A stretch of 30,609 nucleotides of DNA from Botryllus schlosseri (Eukaryota; Chordata; Ascidiacea; Stolidobranchia; Styelidae), in contig ATSW01004526.1 of NCBI GenBank assembly GCA_000444245.1, positions 1-30,609 on the forward strand, written 5' to 3'. The notes under the pieces are model-generated. The model was not told where the DNA came from. It saw only the letters and a list, made by a program, of their open reading frames with translations, and ran no database searches. Below are positions 20,974-29,879 of the stretch, one piece after another. The first letter of the stretch is position 1; the number at the start of each line of letters is the position of its first letter. Made by a program: the position numbers and the translations under genes.

Positions 20974-23512
20974 AATAGGTAAGGTATCACGATTAAATAG
21001 AAAATTTTCAAAGTGAAAACAAGCTCAACCATCACATTAACTGAAAATGTACTATACTGTGTTTATTGTGTTTTGCATCATTTCATCATTCTGACTATGT
21101 AAAAACCCGTTTTGGAATTAAACTAACGGTTCGTAATCCGTTCAAAAGGCTGAAATAATAGGGCGGGCAGCGATTCTTCGAATGGTCAAACGGGGACACG
21201 TTGACGAAAAGGTAAATGATGACAGCGTAAATGATGACAGCGGCGTGCCACCGTAAATTAGTACTACGCTCTTTTGATATCGAGCTGGGGCTGGCGAAGG
21301 GTAGATGATCCACTGTAATATAATAAGAAATACTGAGCAGCTACGAAATTGTATTAACTTCCGTGGGGTCGTTAATTTACGGGAATCTCCATAAAATGAG
21401 AAATGTGATCATTCGATGATCCCCGCAGATACCGACGCGTTAGTACTATTGTCCCTAACCTTTACTAACACGCGGAACACTTACGTTAATCTATCAGCCT
21501 TCGTGGAACCCACAATTTTCGCTGATTCACAAAAACAAAATCTACAACAATGCACATATAACTATATAGTACGCCTCTAATACATGACTATTATGCACAA
21601 AGCGAACTGTACATCAACATTCATGTTAAAGGTACGAATCCAGTAAAATATAATTTTCACACAAGACGAAAACATTAACAGGCTCCCCAGAAGTTCGATT
21701 GATCCGCCTATTGGAGGGCGAAAGTAGGGTGAGAGGGGGCTGAAGACGTGCTGTTGCGGTCTTGGTCGCGGCGATGATGTATTGTAATTGTGGCCGTAGA
21801 CATATGTATGAGAAATATTGAACAATAGCATGCCCTGGGTTCGTTGTCGCGCGTTCTTCTTGGTCCGCGGACTCCTTATGGGCAGGTTTATATTTATGGC
21901 ATTTTCCAGATTTTATTTTTGGAAATTTTGGCATCGCCAAGAATTCATATTTATAGACTCAAATTAATAACCAAGTAAAACGCTTCAGTTTGATCTTTCT
22001 TATGGAACATGAAACGGAAGTCACAAAACATGCAGTATCCACACTGTGCCATCAAACAGCAAGATTTGAATCCGTCTTGAACACGATGTCGGAGACCAAA
22101 TTTACCTGATGCAAAACCGAGTGCTTCTGCAGTATCCATTCTCAATATAGTCAATTCGCAATGCGTGCCAAATTACCGGCATTCACACAAGTCACAATGC
22201 TAATGATGACATTACAAAAGGTTTTCTGACGCGTCTGGACTTTGGATCGCAGCCTTCACTACCCAACCAATGGTTAGAAATTATGAGTGACGTAAATCAT
22301 TTTATTCAATATAATATGACAAATTATCCACCCAACAATAAAAATCTAGGAAAGGACTTAATTTATATATGTATATGTATGGTACGTATGGATCTGGAGG
22401 CCATTTTGTCCAATGTCCGTTCAGTGTTCACTGATGAAACTATGTCTCTAATGCACAACGTGACACAATCGATCAGTTATTGAACAATAAACATGCGGAC
22501 AGTTTACAATTGTAAGTTAAAGGCGAATGGGATTTAATATATGCACAATGCACAGTGAGCTAAATGAAGCCTGGGTCGCGCGTGGCTGCTAATGATGTGC
22601 CAAAATGCGTGAGCCCTGACGTCAGGAAAATGCCTAGTAATTACGCTAAATTGCAAAATTAGGGCTCTTCATCACAGATTCCAAAATATGCTGATTTCTT
22701 TAATTTTACGCGCTTAAGTCATCTTCTTCCCAATTGTTGGATTGATCAATCCGCAGGTTGGCCGTAAAACCAAATTTAATCACTTGACTTTTTGGCCTTT
22801 TCATTCGCCTTTCACATACCCCTTGAATAGTCTGCGGACCTCCGAAAGATTCACGGAGCCTAACTTAAGAATTCTGCATTACACATTTGTAATTCGTGTT
22901 GACATTTTTAGCGAAAACTTTCATTAAAAATCTATAATTTCAAAAAGCCTCTTGGAATTTTTAGCATTTGGTTCCCGAAATTTCAAGAATAACAATGCCT
23001 GCTTATTGGTAAGGTTACCATGTTAGCGTAACTACTTTAATAAAAACATCTGAAATCACCATGACGCTTGCTTGACGGGAACTAAAAGCGACAGTTCAAA
23101 ACGACTCACAACTACTAAGATTTAACATGATCGATGATCAGCGATAGGATCATGTGAACGGCACGACACAAAACAACCAGGCATGAGCTAGGCCCTGGCA
23201 CGTGACTATGTATGTGACTCAAAATCTGTTAGATACGACTCGACTACATTTATGACAGCAAAACCAGTGGCCTCTTGCCTCAGATGGCAAATCCAAATTA
23301 TGATAAGACTGGATATAACGCTCAATGTAATATTGCAATATCCCTCGGTCCCCTTTTGTGATTAGGGTGGCCCAAAATCTGGAGAATTTCGGTAATGTAA
23401 CGGCTAGTTAGGTATAATATTGATCTGTTTGAAGTAAACCAATTTAGCGTGAGAAAATGAGTATATAACGAATCCGAGGCGTTCGATATCACGCCAGAGT
23501 TTTGCAAAAGTG
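20974..23512. other. No gene seen
   Basis: About 2.5 kb with many frames of 60-104 codons on both strands, none carrying a family motif, signal peptide or match elsewhere in the window. A 15-base tandem TAAATGATGACAGCG occurs twice at 21212-21241. GGGTGGCCC near 23366 is the only GC-rich spot that hints at a repeat. Confidence 0.4.
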
Positions 23513-23699
23513 GCTCGAACCTGACTTGATCTCGGACTCGAGACTCAACACTATGAGTTCAACTCCAGTTGTTGCTCTCCGACTTGGAATCGGACTTGAC
23601 TTGGTGGTGAATTGAAAATGACTGGACTCGACTCGTGTCAAAGCTATACAAGTCTTATTGACTTGTTCCTCAAAACCTTGTGACTTGGTTACAACCTGA
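23513..23699 (-). mobile_element. Short copy of the GAGTC-rich element
   Basis: On the minus strand it begins TCAGGTTGTAACCAAGTCAC and continues with GAGTCGAGTCC, TCAATTCACCACCAAGTCAAG, and TCGAGTCCGAG. It aligns with 12370-12540 and, at its far end, with the 14.1-kb end of the same family. Unlike the first copy, it has no nested insertion. Confidence 0.68.
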
Positions 23700-23810
23700 T
23701 TCCTATCCGTTTCCGATAATTGTGAATGTCCAATATCGAACGTAGAGTAAAACCAATTTTACTATAGGCTAGGTGATAGCTTCGAGTTTTCTTGTTTTCG
23801 TGCTACGTAT

Positions 23811-24270
23811 AGGGTTGCATTTGAAACAAGCGGTGTTTTAAAACAAGCGGTGTTTTAAAACACTTTGTTTAAAACATGTTTAAACAGTGTTTTAAATAAA
23901 GGCCTTTTAGAAAATAAAATGTTTTTTTTTTCAAGTTGTAAAGTCATGCCAATATTGGGTAAATATTTTCCAGAAAACATGTTGTATGAGCTTACGGACA
24001 GTTACCACGAGATATAGTCGACGTATATCGATATGGAATGGTTGGAACCCTCAAAATAGTCGGTTCAACATTAATAGTACAGATATTTCATCAAAGGAGC
24101 TATAGTTACCCTATATTTTCAATCGTCAATGTCAATCCACTATGACGTAACAATAGAATATTGGCGACGTCATGACTTTAAAAAACAATAAAAAATATGT
24201 TTTAAATTAGGGCTTTGTTTTAAACATGTTTTTTTTTTCAAATTGTTTTTTGTTTCAAATGCAACCCCAG
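23811..24270 (+). mobile_element. Non-autonomous DNA element, 460 bp, with target duplication
   Basis: The ends AGGGTTGCATTTGAAACAA and, inverted, GGGGTTGCATTTGAAACAA match perfectly over 18 bases. Subterminal GTTTTAAAC/TTTAAACATG motifs occur at both ends. CTACGTAT (23803-23810) and TTACGTAT (24271-24278) match at 7 of 8, an hAT-sized target duplication. No coding capacity; it is a MITE. Confidence 0.82.
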
Positions 24271-24652
24271 TTACGTATATCAACGAACATAATCCGGCCT
24301 AGACTGACCAAGACCAAGGTGGCCAATTCGTGAGATGTATTTCGTGTTCAGATAAATCAACGATTCATGTGATGAGATGTAGAGAGAATTGATGGTGCAG
24401 TACTTCCATACACAATTGAAAACTACATTTCTATTTGCAGTGCACCCGAATATTTCAGAGTGACATTGACTTCAAAATATTACAATTTTGTTGAGTATCG
24501 AGCTGTTGACAATCTTGATAAATATGCGTTAAGGTGAAGATTAGTAGTACAGGGCCAGCCAAGAAACTATTCCGTACAGGAGATGGTGCGAAGCTAACCG
24601 CTGAAAGGTTTGCAATATTGTGCAGTAAAGAAATTGCAACTCGATGTCTTAT

Positions 24653-24785
24653 TAGGGCAGGTTCTTGCAACTTTTGCAACTTTTTTTACATTTAGTATGG
24701 TGTATTAAGCTATTCGAAGGAATCGTATGTTGCAAGTTTTTACAACTTTTATTCATTTTTCGTGCAACTCCTTGCAAGTTTTTTC
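24653..24785 (+). repeat. TTGCAACTTTT-rich cluster, left
   Basis: Begins TAGGGCAGGTTCTTGCAAC, a hAT-like tip, and contains several TTGCAACTTTT/TTGCAAGTTTTT units. The same unit reappears at 25440-25535, so the two clusters may be the ends of one element of about 890 bp that contains the SINE at 25215-25428. I cannot confirm a target duplication. Confidence 0.45.
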
Positions 24786-25214
24786 CATATTTTATGCAGC
24801 TATAACCTGTTACTAGAAATATTTGACACTATATGTAAATAGATCGCTTGATTATATGCCCGTCTTTTGAATTTGGGGTCCATTCTGATATGACGTACAT
24901 TCAGGCTAGACCGCCGAAATTTATATTTTCACTGGCTCAATTTCTTCAGGCTATTGATTTAGTTGAAGTCGTCAACATTGAGTTTTGCAACAGTCCCTGG
25001 TTTATCGAACGGTTCGAGTATCTCATACCCTAATAATTTCAAGAAACTTTAATCAATTATATTTTCATCTGCCCAAGACACACACACAATGTACAATGCG
25101 ATATACAAGACACACAATGCGATGTAATGAACAGATAGGGGATGCGGAATGACCAACCAGATGGGGTCTCTGGAACTGGCATCCACCCGACCTAGTGTCC
25201 GGTGTCAAAGTCTT
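24786..25214. other. No gene seen
   Basis: Spacer between the TTGCAACTTTT cluster and the SINE. A 61-codon frame (24848-25033) is unsupported. ACACACAATG(T/C) units repeat three times at 25080-25116. Confidence 0.35.
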
Positions 25215-25428
25215 ATTCGATGTTATTCTTTCTTAGTCGGTCCCTTTTAGAAGCTATTTCGTGCTCTTTTTCTTTCTTTATAGGGTCTTTTTTCTGTTTG
25301 TTTTTGTCGCCGTAAGAACAACGGTACGGGGGACGAGGAGCCGAGAACAACCTCCTACGGAGGGTATCGAACCCGGGCCGCCTGCCAAGATGGCGCCGAA
25401 GCACACCACTATACATTATCCCCTCCAA
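25215..25428 (-). mobile_element. tRNA-derived SINE, reverse strand
   Basis: On the minus strand the A-box-like ATGTATAGTGG (25406-25416, 9 of 11) is followed at tRNA spacing by a perfect B box, GGTTCGATACC (25363-25373). A pyrimidine-rich body and an A-rich tail (AAAAAGACC.., AAGAAAGAAAAAGAG; about 25230-25300) follow. This family differs from the SINE at 5866. It sits between two TTGCAACTTTT clusters and may be nested. The 3' end is approximate. Confidence 0.7.
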
Positions 25429-25439
25429 CTTGTCCATAA

Positions 25440-25535
25440 ACGCAACTTTTTAGTGCAACTTTTGTGAAAAATAAATGCAACTTTTGTGAAAAATAAGTGC
25501 AACTTTCAACGGATTTGAGTGCAACAAAAACTTGC
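25440..25535 (+). repeat. TGCAACTTTT tandem cluster, right
   Basis: Contains four TGCAACTTTnn units; two are part of an imperfect tandem of the 24-base unit TGCAACTTTTGTGAAAAATA plus 4 bases. Followed by GAGTGCAACAAAAACTTGCC. Probably the other end of the element begun at 24653. Confidence 0.5.
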
Positions 25536-25661
25536 CATGAGTCCTCCTCACGAATATTCCTGAAATATATATGCCTTAGCCAAAAGGATATCCAATTATT
25601 TGATATATCCGTTTGCTGATAGTTTGCGGGCCACGCTGAAACTATATTTGCGGCGCGCACT

Positions 25662-26315
25662 TCACATAGGTTTCCCCCACTTTCCCCCACTTGTCCAGAT
25701 ATTCATCAATATATATTTGATGCACCCTATTAATGGCCACGCGGGACAATGAAAAAGAGACAAATTCAATTTTAGGAATGGCACAAAGATGACGAAACAA
25801 CGATACTGATCTTCGCGATGCAAGTATACAAAAAATTTCAAAAAGTCATCCCTTGAGATGGACGCCCATGTTTCGTTTTCCAACGCTCGAATCAGGCTGG
25901 TTATGACGTGTTGTCGACAATTGTTCGTCCATATCGTGAAACGCTTTATTTCGTCCTTCAGGAGAAGTTTTAATTTGATTCTGGCGTCAGTCATGTTAGT
26001 AGTTTTCCAGATCGGTATAATACTCAATTTCTTCGCTTTTTTGTTACAGACCTTCTCTATCGTAGTCACGGCGTCCGCACCTATCAGCGCAACTGCTAGG
26101 TATGAGGACTTGTCCGGTATCCTCCTACTGATAACGTATGATACAGCTTCGTCCAAGATAAGCGCTATGCTCACATGTCGGAAGGGTTCCACTTCATCTT
26201 TAGAAACTGCTATTCGCACATTTTCCGACATGGCCATATCTTGCAGAACCTCATCTTCAATCACTGTATTCGGTGCAGAGTATTTAAAAAATAATACGAG
26301 ACCCAATAGTATCAT
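25662..26315 (-). CDS. Copy C: putative membrane-anchored permuted papain-fold protein, 217 aa
   Basis: The start ATG at 26315 has A at -3. The frame is open to 26369 upstream, but without another ATG and with an in-frame TGA before that. It has an N-terminal hydrophobic anchor (residues 1-11, MILLGLVLFFK), YSAPNT, EPFRHVSIALIL (His47), YVISRR, VALIGADAVTTIEKV, WKTTNMTD (sequon), RFTIWTNNCRQHV (Cys133), ETWASIS, YLHREDQYRC and a hydrophobic FVIFVPFLKLNLSLFHC segment (about 174-190), ending IWTSGGKWGKPM. The His-to-Cys distance is 86, exactly as in copy B. The frame is intact, shorter than B, and lies in opposite orientation. The ending just after WTSG falls where copy B has a splice donor, so the last residues may be intron read-through. 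Biochemical role unknown; a Cys hydrolase or acyltransferase of the PPPDE/LRAT type is the inference. Confidence 0.8.
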   Translation of the reverse strand: MILLGLVLFFKYSAPNTVIEDEVLQDMAMSENVRIAVSKDEVEPFRHVSIALILDEAVSYVISRRIPDKSSYLAVALIGADAVTTIEKVCNKKAKKLSIIPIWKTTNMTDARIKLKLLLKDEIKRFTIWTNNCRQHVITSLIRALENETWASISRDDFLKFFVYLHREDQYRCFVIFVPFLKLNLSLFHCPAWPLIGCIKYILMNIWTSGGKWGKPM

Positions 26316-26566
26316 CGTTATTATTCTGTCTGCCTGCACGTATATCAGTCGGGAGAAGTCTGTTAACAATCAATAACAGCAATGCGCCGTACGACCGCAA
26401 GAACGTATGAATTATTATCCTTGGACTGACGCTTTTTATGTCATCATTTTTTGTAATCCTGTAATTTCCAAAATGTTTGATACCCAGCTTGACACCTACT
26501 TGAATTAATATTTTTCCAGTGACATTCTCAATGCAGCTACAAAACGACCGGGTGGTTTTCCCAAGT

Positions 26567-26592
26567 CCTGCTGCGAGAGAACTCGCAGTAGG
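26567..26592. other. Stable hairpin upstream of copy C
   Basis: CCTGCTGCGAG, loop AGAA, CTCGCAGTAGG: an 11-bp stem with one G-T mismatch and a four-base loop, about 250 bases upstream of the copy C start. It is the tightest short hairpin I noticed in this part of the window. Role unknown. Confidence 0.45.
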
Positions 26593-27240
26593 TTCACCTA
26601 AGCTACCATTCCCATCAAGCGAAACCGGTTGTCAATATCAGTCGGCGTATGCATAGTGCATTCGTCACATTGCACACGCATGGCAGTGCCTTACTTAGTA
26701 TGTAGGCTAGGCGCTAGAGGATTCCAACCTTTATCGATTCTGCGCCCCCTTATCAATCTCTACATATATTTATCACTCCCCATATCGATTTTTTCATTGC
26801 TCAAACAGGCGCTTAAATGGCTGAAACTGAACAGTCTGCTCTGCCAATCTGAGCCCAATGGTACAAATACCACCCACAGTGCAAATGACGATAGTTTTGT
26901 CTGGTGTACGTTAGAGCGATTCCAATATCTTTTGACTCTATAAATTACAACATGCAACGATGTAATTAATGACAACGGAGCCGTCGAAGATGTATAATTA
27001 GTTTTGTGTTTAATACGTGTCCCAAATGTCCGAAGACAGCACCTCCCTCCCTCAGCTCCACCGGTAAATCCGCTCACGTCGGATGAAAGAGGACCCGAAA
27101 TATATGCGATCTCCAATTTGCAATCTTAAACCAAATAACAATCAACTCGTGCATTCTACTAATATAGTAAACCACCCAGACGGTAAACCTAAGGAGGCTC
27201 GGGAACAACGGGGGAGGAGGGGAAAAGCGGTTCCGGTCTT
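26593..27240. other. No gene seen; hAT-like tip near 26715
   Basis: TAGAGGATTCCAACC at 26715, followed by TGCGCCCCCTTATC, resembles a hAT left end (CAG.GGTTCCCAACCTTT..GCGCCCCCTT). No partner end was found. A 104-codon plus-strand frame (26629-26943) begins just before it and has one hydrophobic stretch (LYIYLSLPISIFSLL), but it crosses the transposon tip, so I do not call it a gene. Confidence 0.4.
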
Positions 27241-27246
27241 ACGCGA

Positions 27247-27758
27247 TATATAAACAAGCTCGATGCGATCGATTAGTTTTATCATGTTTCATAATTCATT
27301 ACTATAAACTATATGATGATGTTATGTTATGCATGAACGGGTCTATTCGGTGCCGACTGCCGACAACGGAGCGTATCGAAAGGTTTGGCCATCCGGCGAC
27401 AGCCAGTTTTGGCCAGGGTTTTGTCGCCGCCGATGCTTTTGGCACCGTATTTTATGAGCGTATGTTGGCTAAAACTTTATGTCTTCATGTGACCCGACGC
27501 AGAGGGGTTGACCTCGAAATGAATGAGTATCATAGGCCTGAACTCGCTTGTTCCACACCCCTACACCAGTTCATTCCAACGGCATTCGACCATGTTTTCC
27601 CGAAAAACCAGTCGGACAAATCTTATCATGGATTAAAACCCAGAATCGGCAGATTCTCATGATCAAACCATATTTTCTGCGTGTCTCGCTTGGCAATAGT
27701 ATACCCAATACAGTGAGCTTGGATATGTAAAACCTATCGCATTATTATTTTCAATAAA
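27247..27758 (+). CDS. Candidate small intronless gene: TATA box, 112-codon frame, AATAAA
   Basis: TATATAAA at 27247-27254 lies about 75 bases before a frame from 27324 to 27662 (112 codons; first ATG codons within its first ten positions). AATAAA follows at 27753-27758, about 90 bases after the stop. The protein is basic and Cys/His-containing (RRRGVDLEMNEYHRPELACSTPLHQF) with no family I recognise. An inverted pair CGGCGACA/TGTCGCCG inside it (about 27392-27427) suggests a possible repeat origin. The order of signals is suggestive, but each is common by chance in AT-rich DNA. Confidence 0.2.
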
Positions 27759-27839
27759 TTCAACAAATACTACATACATATTACCAGATAGCTCCGAAGC
27801 CGTGTCGATCCACAATTATACCCTTTGCGGCCCATACTT

Positions 27840-27943
27840 CAATAACCTTGAAGGGGTAAAATTTGCGTTACATTAACTTGCAAATGTGAGTCTATTTTTT
27901 CACTCGCACAAGTGCGTACCATCCGACAGGTTGAAAAGCACTG
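27840..27943 (+). mobile_element. 3' end fragment of a hAT-like element
   Basis: Ends GACAGGTTGAAAAGCACTG, the reverse complement of the common hAT tip CAGTGCTTTTCAACCTGTC. The next eight bases, CTCTAGTA, fit the nnCTAGnn target preference known for many hATs. No left end is seen upstream, so this is a truncated copy. Confidence 0.6.
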
Positions 27944-27951
27944 CTCTAGTA

Positions 27952-28674
27952 GTAACAGTAAAACGATATGATATTTCGGTTGCACCGTATGAGAACGCAG
28001 CAACATTGCCACATCACTACAGTTTACTGCAACTGACCTATTAAACTATTATGTCAATCGAGTATTTTTAATTCGAACACGTTCAGCGAGGCATCTACGG
28101 TCTGCAATTACTATACAGTCTGTGCACGTCTGCCAGACTCCCATAGTATTGCTGTTTGTTCTTTAGCATGTGCGAAAGATAACTTCCGTGTAGGTCACTG
28201 AAACTGCCAATCCCAAATCTCCATACGAGTAGGTCTACGTCAACATGCTGAATTGGCAAATTATTTTTACTACTAATTGCATCTACACAAGTAGCACATC
28301 ATGCACCTGCAGGTTACGTTTAAAACTGAAAGTTTGCTGGCGGCTCTCGTGAATTACTGTTGCTTCCATTCTGCTTGCCAAGAGATAAATAGTATGTGTG
28401 AATAGTATACGTGCGCGGCGTATTTTGAGATGGTTTCATCTCAATATGTCACGCGATGATTCTATACATAGTATGTGACCTATATGAAAATATGTCTTGT
28501 ATTGGTACTTCAAACCACATGCGCGCGAAATAGTTCTCTGAACGCGCAATGCCCAATGTGAAAATAGCTCTGTATTAAGCTACTATAGTCAAGCTCATTG
28601 AGAAATGGTCAGAATCTATAAATCATATTCTTATGCAGCTTTTCGTTTTATACGTACCTCGTGAAAGTGTATTA
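27952..28674. other. No gene seen
   Basis: No supported frame, repeat end or Pol III promoter in this stretch. Confidence 0.4.
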
Positions 28675-29778
28675 GTAAAACACCGCTACCATAAATAGAA
28701 TCCCAATGTTTATGGGTGGTTGCATTGAGGTTTTGTACTTCCACCAATCATATTGACAATCAGATAATCAGTAGAGCGATTGTTTTTACCTAAAAACGAA
28801 AAATTTTGACGGAACAAATCATACTTTTGACATTTTTTGACCCTGAAACACTTAATTTTGACCAAATTTTGACCTAACGTATGCAAATTAGGAGTTTTCC
28901 CACATAATGTTGGAATTGTACTACTTATCTTCATTTCTGGTTGGAGCAACCTGAATTACGTTAGAGCGGATCGTCCATGAGCCCAGCTGGAAAAGTGACT
29001 TTTTTTGTCACTTCAGCATAACTTCCCGTAAAGATTTTCAATTTACTCGTATTCTCGTCCGTTTTGTAACTTTGTTAAAACTTTTCTCTTTTCCGGATCT
29101 CTAAATATGGTACCCGCAGTTATGTTTCTATTTATAGTTTGATATGCTATGAGATTATAAACACGATGATCGGTGTTTTTCATGATTCTCATTGCAAAGA
29201 AATACTTCAGTCGATTGGACAATTCCGTTGGCCTTGTAGTGCTTTTTGCAAGCAATACAAAACCACCAAGATTGCCCAATCAAAGTATTTCTTTGCAATG
29301 CGAATCATGGAAAAACACCGAACATCGTGTTTCCAATCTCATCACCTATCAAACTATATATTGAAACATCACGGTGGATGGTGATACAGCGGCACCAAAG
29401 TTTGCTCTACGATACGCTCAGTGGTCTGTTTGAGAATCTCACCCCTAATGTGCCAATATTAGAATCATCGCCAAGATAATAATCGAAACACTTAAAAAAC
29501 AAAGCAGTCAACAGGCTTACAGGTTTCAAAAAACAGGTTTCACTACAAGTGGAGCCATCAGTAGGCCTATATCAAGATTGTATTAGCAATTATTTTCGGT
29601 AGAATGTGGATCAATTATTTATATTTCCTTGCCCCTCCGTTATTAAATTGTTAACTGGGACACTGTAGCCTGCGGCGTGACTGTTCACGGAGTGTCAAAA
29701 TGATTGAAAAAGTATAAAGTCACAAGTGCAACCACCCATACAATCATTGGGATTACATTTATGCTAGCGGTGTTTTAC
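28675..29778 (+). mobile_element. Inverted-repeat DNA element, about 1.1 kb
   Basis: The left arm 28675-28724 (GTAAAACACCGCTA start, ..AATCCCAATG.., ..TATGGGTGGTTGCA end) is nearly identical to the reverse complement of 29727-29778. The first 14 bases are identical. No clear flanking duplication of 8 or 2 bases was found, so the superfamily is not assigned. There is a cluster of TTTTGAC units at 28803-28875. The interior holds a large fold-back (29122-29370) and no transposase frame. Confidence 0.72.
29122..29370. repeat. Large fold-back palindrome inside the 28675-29778 element
   Basis: Arms of about 100 bases (29122-29224 and 29271-29370) are inverted copies separated by about 46 bases. 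Matching blocks include ATAGTTTGATA, AACACGATG.TCGGTGTTTTTC and CATTGCAAAGAAATACTT. Because of the palindrome, the same peptide YFFAMRIM appears in frames on both strands. Transcribed, it would form a hairpin with a stem of about 100 bp. Confidence 0.8.
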
Positions 29779-29879
29779 AAATACTCTTACGCAAGGTATA
29801 TATAGAAAAGAAATAGCGACATAGGAATATGATTTGTCGAGTGAGACCGTGACCCGGTAAGCTTGACTATAGTAGCAAC

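Noticed and set aside
25363-25416. Functional tRNA gene on the minus strand
   Set aside because: Perfect B box, but the A box is degenerate and the sequence continues into an A-rich SINE tail without a cloverleaf.
26316-26369. N-terminal extension of copy C starting at 26369
   Set aside because: The frame there opens with TTG, not ATG, and is preceded by a stop. The ATG at 26315 with A at -3 gives the hydrophobic N-terminus expected from copies A and B.
25858-26376. 172-codon plus-strand frame opposite copy C, and 127-codon minus-strand frame opposite copy B (19102-19485)
   Set aside because: They mirror each other only because copies B and C are homologous. The residues and motifs that make sense (HxSI, NCRxHV, hydrophobic ends) are on the other strand.
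29043-29384. Paired frames sharing YFFAMRIM on opposite strands as a conserved protein domain
   Set aside because: The shared peptide is produced by the fold-back palindrome at 29122-29370, which gives the same sequence on both strands.
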